64,000 nt of DNA, taken from assembly GCA_035771165.1 (NCBI GenBank), contig JAWNZC010000258.1:62001-126000 (forward strand), in the 5' to 3' direction. Shown here piece after piece: positions 44,228 through 54,797 of the stretch. The notes under the pieces are model-generated. The model searched no databases. It saw nothing but the letters and a program-made list of their open reading frames with translations, and was not told the DNA's origin. The translations under genes and the position numbers were made by a program. The DNA is from Paragorgia papillata. Taxonomy: Eukaryota; Cnidaria; Anthozoa; Scleralcyonacea; Coralliidae. The first letter of the stretch is position 1; each line of letters starts with the position of its first letter.

Positions 44228-47200
44228 CTACTTATCGTCAATTGATGTAGCTGCTGTCTCCAGTAGAACAATCTTGGTGATTGGTCGCACCAATACTGCT
44301 GTTTTGGTCTTCACTTTTACTGATCGTACCAGCCCGTCTTTACGGTTAGTGTGTGCCTCCAAAATGCGTCCTAAAGGCCAGGAACTGCGAGGGGTGCGTT
44401 CGTCAAGAACCAAGACAACATCGTTGACCGCGATGTTTTGGTGAGTCTTGTTCCACTTCTGTCTTTCTTGCAAAGATGTCAGGTACTCCCGTATCCAACG
44501 TCGCCAAAATACGTCGGCGAGGTACTGTACTTGCCGCCACCGCCGCCGGCTGTAGGTGTCGTCCTTTGTGAAACTCCCTGGTGGTGCTGTAGGTCCTGAA
44601 CGCAGCAGTAGCAGGTGGTTGGGGGTTAAGGGTTCCAGGTCGCGAGGGTCATCCGACAGTTTGGTAACGGGTCGCCCGTTGACTATCGACTCTACCTCGC
44701 ACATCAGGGTGGTAAGACCTTCATCGTCCAGAAGCTGTTCCTTTGTGAGCGCCGTCATAACCTTTCTCACGGTTCGGATGCATCTCTCCCCACCGTGGTG
44801 GGAGCCAGCAGGAGGGTTGAACGTCCACTTGACGTTTCTTTGTAGCCAAAATTCGTGAACTTGTTGCTGGTTCCATCCTTCGACTGCTTCTCGTAATTCC
44901 CGTTCTCCTTTGACAAAGTTTCCACCGTTGTCGGAACGTATTTCCTTGGGTTCTCCTCTTCTAGCAATGAACCTCCTTAAGGCGTTAATAAAGGACTCCG
45001 TATCCAAGGAGTGGGCGACTTCAATGTGGACTGCTCGAATGGCGAGACATGTAAACAGTACTCCATACCGTTTGACGCTGCTCCTTCCACGACGCGCTGT
45101 AAAGGGACCAAAACAGTCGACTCCGACATACGTGAAGGGTGGCTTGGAAGGCGTAATTCGTTCTTCAGGCAAACTCGCCATTTTGAATTTCTGCTGTTGT
45201 ACTGGTGCTTGACGCCGTCTACAATAAAAACAGGTGTTGATGCCGCTGCGTACGTTTGATCTTGCACTCACGATCCAGTATCGTTGCCTTATTAATGCTA
45301 ATGTGTGTTCTAGACCAGAATGCCCGGAGATTCGGTGGTAGTGCCCAACAATCAACTTGACCACGTGGTGTTTCTTTGGCAGGATAATGGGATGTTTGGC
45401 TTCGATATTGATGGGTGCTCGTTGCAGGCGCCCCCCTACGCGAAGAAGGCCGTTGTCCACGACGGGATCGAGCTTGAATATATCGCTGTTCTTCTTTAAT
45501 GCAATCTTTCTTGTTACGATTGATTGAGCGGAGTTTCCGAGGCAGAGCACTTCGTCATGGAAGCACTGATTCTGCACATGTTTAAGAATCTCTCTCTCGG
45601 CGTTGTTCAGCTCATGGACACTTATCGGTATGATTCCATCAATCGGTTGCACTTCAGTCGCGTCTCCTGTCTTGACTTTCTTGCAGTGCCTTCGCAAGTT
45701 GGTCATGTAGCGAAGTATCCACGCCACTATCTTCTCCAGTTTGCACCAGGAAGAGAAGCGCTCTAGAATCGTTAGTATGGGATTAGGAGTTCCGTTCGTT
45801 GAACTAGCGTAGACTTTGACTGCGTTCTTGATCTCTGGATCTTTATTGGAAATGTCGCCCATGTCTGTCGGCCTCTGAGGCCAGGATTCGCTTGGTTGGA
45901 TGAGAAAGTTTGGACCATGTATCCAACGCTGTAAAGAATCGGTTGAAACCCCTCTGGATGCTTCGTCCGCCGGGTTTGATTGTGTATCCACATATCTCCA
46001 CTGCGACGGCGACGATGTGTCTCGAATTGCTGTCACTCGGTTAGCCACGAAGGTCTGGAACCTTTTGGTCTCATTCTCAATGTATCGCAACACGCATGTG
46101 TTATCAGTCCAGAAAAATGACTGGTCAACTGGTAGGCTTAACTCCTGTCGCGTTATCCGGTCTAATCTTGTCGCGAGGACGGCTGCTGATAGTTCCATTC
46201 TAGGTATGGTCATTGACTTTAGAGGAGCGAGGAGCGACTTCCCCATTACAAAGGAGCAATGGGCCTTGCCACTGCCATCGACGATTCTGAGATATGTTAA
46301 TGCGCCATATCCTGACTGTGAGGCGTCGGAAAAGTGGTGGAGCTGACATGACTTTATTTCACAGAAGTCTGCAGGCTTGAAGCAACGGTCGATGGTCAGC
46401 TCCTCAAGCTTTGATAAGTTGCTAAGCCAAGTCTGCCATCGTTGCTGGTCTTCCTCTGGAATTTCGTCGTCCCAGTCGAGCTTCTTGCGGCACAAATCCT
46501 GAAGGATTAATTTTGCTTGTAAGATGAACGGAGCTGCAAATCCTAACGGGTCATAGATCGAACTGACGACGGATAGTATCCCTCGTCTTGTAGCAGGTTT
46601 ATCCTTGATAGTAATCTTGAATCCGAATTGATCGGAGGTCACGTTCCACTGCACCCCAAGTGCTCTCTCGACTTGCGACTTCTCGAAGTCCAAATCCTTC
46701 ACGGACGCGGCTCTCTCAGATTCTGGTAACGATTCCATAACCTTTCTGGAGTTTGAAACCCATTTCGTCAACCGGAACCCTCCTCTTGCGAGTAGTTCGC
46801 GCAGTTGATTCGCCAGTCGAATAGCTTCCTCGTCTGAATGAATTGACTTGAGGCAATCGTCGACGTAAAAGTTCCTTTGGACTTTTTCGACTGTAACCGG
46901 ATCAAATTCTTCCTTGTTGTCTTGCGCAGTCTTCGTTAATGCAAAATTTGCACAACTCGGGGAGGATGCTCCGCCAAACAAGTGAACTGTCATCAGGAAC
47001 TCTTCTGGCGGTTGAGCAAGCTTGCCGTCTGGCCACCACAGGAATCTCAGTGCGTCGCAGTCGCTAGGTCGAACTCGTACCTGGTGAAACATCGCCTCTA
47101 TATCGGACATAAACGCGACTGTTTCTTCTCGAAATCGGGTGAGAACGCCAACGAGCGAGTTGGTTAGATCCGGGCCCTGTAGAAGCTGGTCATTCAGCGA

Positions 47201-48196
47201 AGTGCCAGGATACTTCGCTGAGCAATCGAACACTACTCTGATCTTGTCAGGCTTTCGAGGGTTAAAGACTGGATGATGCGGAAGATACCAGTGGGTGTTT
47301 AGAGGACCAAGTTTGCTATCTTGCACTTGCCTGGCGTAGCCTTTGCGTAGGAAGTCTTTCATGAATTCCTTGTACTTGGTCGATCCCACTGGATCCTTTT
47401 GCAATCTTCTCTTTAGCAGCTTTAGTCGGTACTCAGCAAGAGGCTTATTATTCTTTAGACATGGTGGGTAGTTCTTCCAGGGAAGCGCTAATTCGTAATG
47501 TCCATCGACGAGTTTCACCGTGCTTTCCAATATGTGGATCGCCTTGCGGTCATTCTGAGACATGGTTGTCTTGGAATCGTAGGTTGAGTCGTTGAACTCC
47601 ATGTTGCAAAACCTCTCGAATTGATGATTCAGCTCCATGTTTGCTTCGATGAAGTTTGAAGTGCGGGTTTGATTGCTATTTGTACCGAGTGGTCCGTTCA
47701 AAACCCAGCCTAAGGTTGTGCGCGTAGCGAACGGTCCGCCATCCTTGCTTTCTCTCACTTCCTTCGGTTGTAGGGCTACCGGCACGTCGCTTCCGATCAA
47801 CAGACCCACTTCGGCATCGACGTTCGGAATGTTTATTCCTGTTAGATGTGGCCAACGATCAATATCTTGTTGCGTTGCGATACTGTCGGTGGAAATCGGT
47901 AAGGTTGGTCTGGAGAAAACTTTAGGTAACTCGACGAGGTTGTCCTCATTTAGGTCAAATGCTTCCAAGCTGACGACTGAGAATTCGATGGAGGCGTTTG
48001 CTGTTCCCATGGTTGTAAGTGACAAATTCGTTTTTGCCCCTTCGATATTTAGTTGCTTCATAAGTTTCTCGGTACAGAAGGATGTATTTGATCCACTGTC
48101 CAAGAAGGCGTAAGTCACCACTTTAGTATTCTTTCCCCTTGCTTTTACAATCACTGGAACAACCGCAAGGCCGGTCGCACACGTAGTTTTCGACAA
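44228..48196 (-). CDS. pol: BEL-2 Pol polyprotein (protease, RT, RNase H, integrase)
   Basis: One uninterrupted frame of 1322 codons; the first codon here is TTG, so translation presumably continues from gag. In order: aspartic protease with FLDSGS (residues 31-36), reverse transcriptase with IRVVFDCSA, FMSDIEAMFHQVRV and the catalytic NFYVDDCL (about residue 445), RNase H with HHFSDASQSGYG and the DNTC and DEASRG blocks, then integrase with an HHCC zinc domain (GHYHRISGHSG...CFYCRR), VGVDCFGPF, RSDNGGNF and the GGERCIRTVRK acid, followed by the C-terminal DVVLVLDERTPRSSWPLGRI. It would copy the RNA genome and insert the DNA. All catalytic residues that I can check are present. The ORFs on the opposite strand here are shadows. 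Confidence 0.92.
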   Translation of the reverse strand: MSKTTCATGLAVVPVIVKARGKNTKVVTYAFLDSGSNTSFCTEKLMKQLNIEGAKTNLSLTTMGTANASIEFSVVSLEAFDLNEDNLVELPKVFSRPTLPISTDSIATQQDIDRWPHLTGINIPNVDAEVGLLIGSDVPVALQPKEVRESKDGGPFATRTTLGWVLNGPLGTNSNQTRTSNFIEANMELNHQFERFCNMEFNDSTYDSKTTMSQNDRKAIHILESTVKLVDGHYELALPWKNYPPCLKNNKPLAEYRLKLLKRRLQKDPVGSTKYKEFMKDFLRKGYARQVQDSKLGPLNTHWYLPHHPVFNPRKPDKIRVVFDCSAKYPGTSLNDQLLQGPDLTNSLVGVLTRFREETVAFMSDIEAMFHQVRVRPSDCDALRFLWWPDGKLAQPPEEFLMTVHLFGGASSPSCANFALTKTAQDNKEEFDPVTVEKVQRNFYVDDCLKSIHSDEEAIRLANQLRELLARGGFRLTKWVSNSRKVMESLPESERAASVKDLDFEKSQVERALGVQWNVTSDQFGFKITIKDKPATRRGILSVVSSIYDPLGFAAPFILQAKLILQDLCRKKLDWDDEIPEEDQQRWQTWLSNLSKLEELTIDRCFKPADFCEIKSCQLHHFSDASQSGYGALTYLRIVDGSGKAHCSFVMGKSLLAPLKSMTIPRMELSAAVLATRLDRITRQELSLPVDQSFFWTDNTCVLRYIENETKRFQTFVANRVTAIRDTSSPSQWRYVDTQSNPADEASRGVSTDSLQRWIHGPNFLIQPSESWPQRPTDMGDISNKDPEIKNAVKVYASSTNGTPNPILTILERFSSWCKLEKIVAWILRYMTNLRRHCKKVKTGDATEVQPIDGIIPISVHELNNAEREILKHVQNQCFHDEVLCLGNSAQSIVTRKIALKKNSDIFKLDPVVDNGLLRVGGRLQRAPINIEAKHPIILPKKHHVVKLIVGHYHRISGHSGLEHTLALIRQRYWIVSARSNVRSGINTCFYCRRRQAPVQQQKFKMASLPEERITPSKPPFTYVGVDCFGPFTARRGRSSVKRYGVLFTCLAIRAVHIEVAHSLDTESFINALRRFIARRGEPKEIRSDNGGNFVKGERELREAVEGWNQQQVHEFWLQRNVKWTFNPPAGSHHGGERCIRTVRKVMTALTKEQLLDDEGLTTLMCEVESIVNGRPVTKLSDDPRDLEPLTPNHLLLLRSGPTAPPGSFTKDDTYSRRRWRQVQYLADVFWRRWIREYLTSLQERQKWNKTHQNIAVNDVVLVLDERTPRSSWPLGRILEAHTNRKDGLVRSVKVKTKTAVLVRPITKIVLLETAATSIDDK

Positions 48197-48265
48197 ACGA
48201 GGAAGGCTCTTCGCTGTTCTAACATAACCGTTGTTGGAATCCTTTGTCGCAGATTCAACATCTGT

Positions 48266-49754
48266 TTAAATTTCGTCAGATTTTGTCGCACCGGGATCCT
48301 TTGTCGTTTCTCCTGGCTGTACCTTGGATAGTGGGTTTCTTGGTGTAGGCTCTTTTAAATGCAAGAAGGTGGAATGTTTACTGTTGCAACCTTGGACGCG
48401 ACAGAAACTGTTCTTCAGACAGGTCTTTACCCGATATTTGGCCGAAAATAGGGTGATTTGCAACTCGCGCCCTGATATTGATAAATTCCGTAATGTCCTT
48501 TACGGTGACGTCTCGTTGTTCCTTTTGCATTATAGTATCGACTGTCTCACGCCACTTTAGCTTGAGACCATAAGGCAACCTTTCGACGATCCTCCTTAAT
48601 CCATCAGGATTCTCCAGCTTGTTGATGTACCCGATTTCCTTTAGGGTGTTACTGCAGGAAGTTAGAAGAACGGAAAACCTTTGTAAACCAGGGCCATCAC
48701 CTGCCTTAATAGGCGCACCATTGATTACTCGACCCACCAAGGCTGTTGCGATTTTGTAGGGTTGTCCATATTTTTCCTTCAACAACCTTCGGCTTCCTTG
48801 TAGCCTTGATCTTCGTGCATGGACAGACAACTACGCATCAACTCTTGGACCTGACCAGCTGTGTACTGAACCAGGCAGTACAATCGTGAACTATCAATTC
48901 GGGTTTTTCTTTCAATAAGATTCTCGAAAGCGCGGACGAAATCACAATACTGCGTAGGATTGCCGTCAAAAATAGGAAGGTCGGGTTGTGGAAGAGTTAA
49001 TGCCGAAATGTTTTCTTGTTGTTGTTGAATAAGTTGATTGAAGGCTAGAGATTGTCGTTCTTGAGCATGTAGCATTCTTGTAATGACGTCAGCGTTCACG
49101 TTTTCAAGAGGGGCGTTGGACACGATCGTAAGTCAACTCAGCTGCGCTAGGATTTAGCATACTACGAGACCTTGACTTAGTTGGTTGGAGCGCGTCTTCT
49201 CGTAAAGCGAAGGAATGATTCGGTCTAATTTCCGTGGACTCGTCTTGCGCCTTAGCTCTTTCGCTATCTCGGATTATTTTGGAACAATCTGCCTTCGACG
49301 GCGTTTCGTCCTCGATCTCGCAAGTGCGCAAAGGAGATGTTGAGTTAAGGTTATCTCTTATCTCGTCGACAACGAAGAAATTCTCCATTTCTCGATTTTC
49401 CACTTCAGCGTATGCCCTTTCTTCGGCTTCCGCCTTTGCGTGACTGGTTTGTAATTCTAATTGCCTCTTTCTTTGTTGTAACTTTAATTCTTCTTCTTCG
49501 AGTGCGTGAACACGTTGCATTGCCGCGATTTCTGCTTCAATAATTGCCTTCTTTGCGGCTGCTCTGGCCTATGCGCTTGCGGAGCTTCTGAGCGACGATC
49601 TAGAGCTAGCGTGCGAACGAGTAGAAAAACGAGAACCATCGCTAGAGCCAACGTTACTAATCGAGTCTTCGGGTCGGATATCTATTTTTCTACGCGATTT
49701 ATCAGTAGCAATTTTCAAGTCACGCGAACTCGGTAGCTGGTTTCCGTTTTCCAT
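48266..49754 (-). pseudogene. gag: BEL-2 gag, broken
   Basis: ATG at 49754. The frame passes a TAG at about 49569-49571, then AKKAIIEAEIAAMQRV with a long Glu/Gln/Lys coiled coil, and shifts frame near 49110 and again near 48790. The segments include LTLPQPDLPIFDGNPTQYCD, the Gag core (ATALVGRVINGAP, RIVERLPYGLKLKW) and, after a further frame change near 48400, a zinc-knuckle remnant (NSFCRVQGCNSKHSTFLH). One stop and about three frame changes make Gag non-functional while pol stays open. Confidence 0.75.
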
Positions 49755-49984
49755 TACAAGGTGATAATTGGGACGTCTTCACTCGTTTAGTTAATTAAAA
49801 GTTAATTAATTTTCCAAATTGCGTTTTGTATCAGATAACAAGGGTCTTAAGACGAACAATCGCGTGTTGTGCATCGCATAGAAGTATTGCGTCGTATTTC
49901 CGTTTGTAAGCGCATTGTTCAAATTCCTTTGCGATAATGTACTGAAAACTCGAACTACGTCTATGTGTATCAAATTCGAACTAA

Positions 49985-50617
49985 TGTAACTCCAGGGTTG
50001 CTGATCTGAATATTTCTAGAGCCACAGGGATCCGCTATGGTACAATAAATGATTTTCGAACTCAACAGATAAACAATAAGCAAGACTTTAACAAATAAAC
50101 GATTAGCTTGGGTAAGCTGATGTAGGTTATACGAAGAAGTAGAGTCGGTTGCGAAATTTAGCCAATGGGAACCGTAGAACTGTAGCGCTGTTGAACTGCT
50201 GAATACTGTTGAATACTGTTGAATACTGTTGGTTCGAACTGAAATACGACAACGGATAATCTATCTTAGCTAATGTTAACTAATGTTACGCATGCAAATA
50301 CTGATAAATAAAAATACTAATTATACGTTTACGATTACATACAAAAATAAATGGACTTACGTACTTTGGTTTACACTTGTACTTGTAGCGATAGTAGATT
50401 GAGTAGATAGGTAGATTGGGTAGATTGAAATAAAGGCCCTTAACTTTGGTAGCGTCTGTACTGAAACACAGTCTGGACTATAATAATTCTGTCCTTAGAT
50501 TGTTACCAATTAGAAATACCCTGAAGGCGTTTCCGTAGGAACAAAGAAGTACTAAATAATAAAGGTTCTATTATACTAACTAAATAATTATTAAAGTTTA
50601 GCCGTTTCAAACTAACA
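49985..50617 (-). repeat. BEL-2 5' LTR
   Basis: 633 bp, in element orientation the 5' LTR. It differs from the other LTR by an extra GAATACTGTT unit, an insertion near CCGTAGAACTGTAGC and several substitutions (for example around 50028-50036). Ends against the ACTGT duplication. Confidence 0.88.
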
Positions 50618-50622
50618 ACTGT

Positions 50623-51184
50623 ATGCACGAACATACCAACAGTTGTTTCTTGAAAAAGTTCTTAATTAGATAGACTTATTAACTTGAGGTAAAGCCGAGT
50701 AGTCGTCAATGACAACATAATGAACTCATTTCAAAATGAACAATAGTATTGAACAAAAATATCAAATATACCCTATGATTTAGATCAAGTAAAAATCTAA
50801 GATCAAGACGGTTATTACTCGAGTGCATAAACAAAGCAATAAAAAAGTATTGAAGTGTCAAAATATTAGAAACGCATTACTATTCAGAGACATGATGAGA
50901 CAGCAATGTTGAATGTTGATAATATCTGATCCTCGAGCGACGAGCAATCACCTTGATCACAAAATCAGATGTAAATTCGTGAATAGCGGCAAATCAGGCG
51001 AAATAATAAACGTCGAAGTACTGCTAGGTTACAAAATAAATATAAATAACTTCATGTGAGTCCCAAACCAAAGTGTTCTAAGCACCACAAACGTCGAAGC
51101 ACTATTTTTCAAATCACGTTCACTCCTCGAAAGTTCATAATGAAGTGAAGCATTTCCGGTGCGAAATTGATAATATGGTTCAAG
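50623..51184. other. right interior of the DNA transposon, no gene
   Basis: AT-rich, no ORF or repeat that I can support. It connects the BEL-2 target duplication to the right inverted end. Confidence 0.4.
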
Positions 51185-51221
51185 CGCAATGCATTGTGGG
51201 AAGAGCTTCGTACCTCCTCTG

Positions 51222-54200
51222 CCCAGAACCTATGTAAGACAGCAGATTCCAGCTGACAGAGATGAAATTCCTCGAACTGAACTGCTGAACGAATGGCCTC
51301 ACTTGAAGAAGATAACAAAGCACATACCAGCTTACATGGAAGATGTAGAGGTGGGAATCCTGAATGGTCTGAATTGTCCGAGCGCCTTACGCCCAAGATA
51401 TGTGATCCACGGAAACGAAGATGAACCGTACGCAGTGAAGTCGCTGTTGGGATGGGATATAAATGGTCCAGTGAATCACAACACCTGTGATTCTGCAATG
51501 TCATGTAACAGAGTTTATATCATGAGAAGCAGCTCTGACGGTACCGCCAAGGGATATGTTACCGTCGAGAGAAAGGTTAAAGGGTTAATTACACCCAACG
51601 CGGTAAGAAAGATGTTCGAGATAGAATTCTCGGAAAGAGAGCGTGGAATGGGTCTATCTCAAGAGGATCGCAGATTTCTTAAGAAGGCTGAAGACGGAAT
51701 TTGCCATGGTGAAAATTCCCACTATGTGATGCCGTTACCCTTCAAAGACGAGAACTTCCAACTTCCGAACAACCGACCAGTAGCTGAACAGCGTCTATGT
51801 GGCTTGAAAAAAAGGCTTCAACACGACGAGAATTACCGAAGTCATTATGTGACGTTTATGAACAGTATCATCGACAAGGGCTACGTTCAAAAGATTGAAC
51901 TCCTTACAAGATTCAGACAAGAGAAAATCGCGTTCATGGCTGATATCGAACAGATGTTTTATCAAGTAAGAGTCAAAGAAGAAGATCAAAATTTCCTCCG
52001 CTTTCTGTAGTGGCCCAACGGAGAACTTACAACCGAAACGCAAGAGTACCGCATGACGGTTCACCTTTTTGGTGCTGGCTCATCGCCTGGATGTTCCAAC
52101 TATGCACGAAACGCACGGTGAGAAACGTGAAAGGAATGTGCAGTAAAGGAGGATTTAATCTCACTAAATTTGTCAGCAACAGCGTGAAGGTCATTCAGTC
52201 AAACCCCTTTGAAGATCGAGCACGGGATATTAAAGAATTGGAACTTGGTCAAGACAAGTTGCCTATTGAACGAGCATTGGGAGTTCATATGCATTGGTGC
52301 GTCCAGTTGGACAGCCTCAAGTTTAAACTATCAACCGTGTACCAAGAGAGGAATCCTAGCCACCTGGATAAGTTCTGTCTACGATCCACTAGGACTTATC
52401 GCTCCTGTTGTTCTCGTTGGAAAGCAAATATTGCAAGATATTTGCCATGGAACTGTCTGTGATTGGGACGAGCCGGTTCCTGATGAAGTTTACGCTAGAT
52501 GGGAGAAATGGAGAAGTGAAGTATTTCTATTAGATCAAGTCAATGTAAAAAGGAGCTTCAAACCTCCCAATTTTGGAAAAGTCGCCTCGATACAACTTCA
52601 CAGTATGTCCGATGCATCGCGAATTGGGTACGGACAATGCTCGTATCTACGTCTGGTCGACGAAAATGGACAAATTTATTGTTCGTTTGTCATAGGAAAG
52701 GTGAGAGTTACCCCACATAAGACTGTGAGTATTCCAAGATTGGAACTGGCAGCTGCTACGGTGTCGGTAAGAGTAGCTGACATGCTGAAAGCAATTAGAT
52801 TACGAAGATGTGGAAGAGTTCTACTGGACAGATAGTAAAGTTGTCCTTGGCTTCATCAACAACAAATCCCGCAGGTTTCATGTTTATGTCGCCAACAAGT
52901 GCAACTGATACGAGACCACACTTCACCTGGGCAATGGAGATACGTGGGATCTTCGAGCAATCCTGGCGATGAGGCCTCGCGTGGTTTGACGGCGAAAGCG
53001 TTTTTAGAGAATTCGAAGTGGATCACGGGTCCAGATTTCCTGTGGCGGACAGAAGACCACTAGCCTCAGCAACGCTCTGACTATGGCGCACTTGACGAAA
53101 CCAACCTGGAAGTTAAGAAAGTCACCGCCCACACAACGTCGGTTCGAGAAAGCAACATGCAGAGCAGATTGGAACGTTTTTCCACCTGGACACAAGCCAA
53201 GTTAGCAATTGCCCATTGCAGAAGATATGTACAAAGGCTCAAGGCAAAGGTCACATAAACCAGATCCACGTGTCCTAAATCACCAAGAGGAAGCGTGAAG
53301 AATGTGTCCAGAGTTCACCAAGTTTCACAAATCAGCGTCGAAGAATTGGAAAACGCAGAAACGGCAATAATCAAGTGGATGCAAAACGATGCCTTCTCGA
53401 AGGAAATCAAAGTTTTGCAAGAAATCCAAGCAAACGCAAGTTGTAAAGATCGAAAGTTTGCCTATGAACGAAAGCTATGATGAAGAAGTCGAGTGGTATA
53501 TGGTGATTGGATCCGTTTCTACATTCCAGTGGTACGTTACGAGTCGGAGGAAGGATTGAAAGAGCAAACATGGGAGAATACGTCAAGCACCCTATCTTTC
53601 TTCCAAGAAATGGTCATCTAACAACCCTCTTCATACGGCACTTTCATGAGAACGTTCAGCACAGTGGCAGAGGAATCACCTTAAACGAAGTGCGAGCCAA
53701 TGGTTATTGGATTGTAAACGGCAACGCAGTAATTCGATCAATCATCTCCAAGTGTGTAAGATGCCGCTATCTTCGTGGATCCGCCGGAGAGCAAAAGATG
53801 GCGAATCTCCCAGAATCACGACTGGAACCAGCCACACCATTTGCATATTGCGCGGTAGATTACTTCGGGCCATGGTTGGTGAAGCAAGGGCGTAAGGAAG
53901 TTAAACGGTACGGTGCTTTGTTTACGTGAATGGCAAGTCGCGCTGTACACATCGAAGTCGCTGATACATTAGAGACGGACTCGTTTATACAAGCGTTACG
54001 GAGGTTTATTGCACAAAGTGGACCGGTTAGAGAGATTAGCAGTGATCAAGGAACCAATTTTATTGGCGCTGACAATGAACTTAAATCGGCCTGTGAAGAA
54101 ATGGATGAAAACAGAATAAAGGCAGAGCTCCTAAAGAACAACATCGATTGGAGAAGAAATCCACCTGCAGCAAGTCACTTCGGCGGTGTATGGGAGAGAC

Positions 54201-54770
54201 AGATTAGATCGGTACGCAACATCCTAGCTGCACTTATGAAAGAACATGGTCACCGCCTGAATGACGAAGCATTTAGAACACTGTTATGCGAGACCGAAGC
54301 CATTATTAAAGGCCGCCCACTTACCGTCGAGTCGCTTAGTGACCCACCTTCTCCAGTACCATTGACACCAATGGCGCTTTTAACCGGCAAATTGAACTTG
54401 GGAAGTTCCAACGCGCGGATTTGTATTGCAAACGCCGATGGAGACAAGTCCAGCACTTGACAAATTAATTCTGGAAACGAAGGAGACAAGAGTTCTTGCA
54501 AAATCTGCAGTCAAGAAACGAATGGACCAAACAGAGGGGAAACTTTCAAGAAGATGACGTGGTTTGGTGAAGGAGAAAGATCTTCCCCGAAATCAGTGGT
54601 CCTTAGCCATAGTTGTTGGTACCCAACCTGACGATCAGGGTTTGGTTAGAGCCGTAAAGATAAGAATGCCGACAGGATCAACATTGGATCGACCAATAGA
54701 TAAACTTGTGTTGTTATTGGAAGCAGAAGAGAAACCGGGAGTCCCCGATGAGGAGCCTCGAGATTATTAA
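51222..54770 (+). pseudogene. BEL-1 pol remnant (protease end, RT, RNase H, integrase)
   Basis: Resumes directly at the CCCAGAACC duplication, in the protease-RT linker (LNEWPHLKKI, VEVGILNGLNCPSALRP, SLLGWDINGP). A deletion near 51898 removes the first RT motifs; FMADIEQMFYQVRVKEED survives. A TAG at about 52008 and a second deletion near 52120 remove the YVDD box. The RNase H and connection pieces (MSDASRIGYGQCSYL, SIPRLELAAATVSVR) run through several frames to about 53250. The integrase retains AVDYFGPW, SSDQGTNF and GGVWERQIRSVRN but has TGA at 53927-53929, a further break near 54460 and a C-terminal piece to 54770. Not functional. A possible 3' LTR starts at about 56023 (TGTTAAGGCATCC after TTTTGGGGAGCCA), unproven. 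Confidence 0.82.
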
Positions 54771-54797
54771 CTATCGGACACATACGGACACGGTTAA

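Larger units (their letters stand above)
43453..50617 (-). mobile_element. BEL/Pao LTR retrotransposon BEL-2
   Basis: Two LTRs (43453-44075 and 49985-50617) in the same orientation read TGTTAG...GTTACA on the minus strand, flanked by a 5 bp duplication ACTGT (43448-43452 and 50618-50622). Between them on the minus strand are gag (49754-48266, broken) and one long pol frame (48196-44228). LTR order, TG/CA ends, duplication size and pol order (protease, RT, RNase H, integrase) define a BEL/Pao element. The LTRs are very similar (a few substitutions and small indels by eye), so it is fairly young. Confidence 0.9.
41379..51221. mobile_element. DNA transposon of unknown superfamily, hosting BEL-2
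   Basis: A target duplication CCCAGAACC of 9 bp (41370-41378 and 51222-51230) flanks 37 bp inverted ends, CAGAGGAGGTACGAAGCTCT, then TCCCACAATGCATTGCG. Without BEL-2 and its duplication the element is about 2.67 kb. Neither 41416-43447 nor 50623-51184 shows a transposase, so it is non-autonomous. CAG-type ends suit hAT, but 9 bases suit Mutator-like or Merlin elements; the superfamily is open. The insertion lies between two codons of the BEL-1 protease region. Confidence 0.75.

Noticed and set aside
44556..48113. Plus-strand ORFs opposite BEL-2 pol
   Set aside because: They are shadows of the 1322-codon minus-strand pol frame, which has clear domains.
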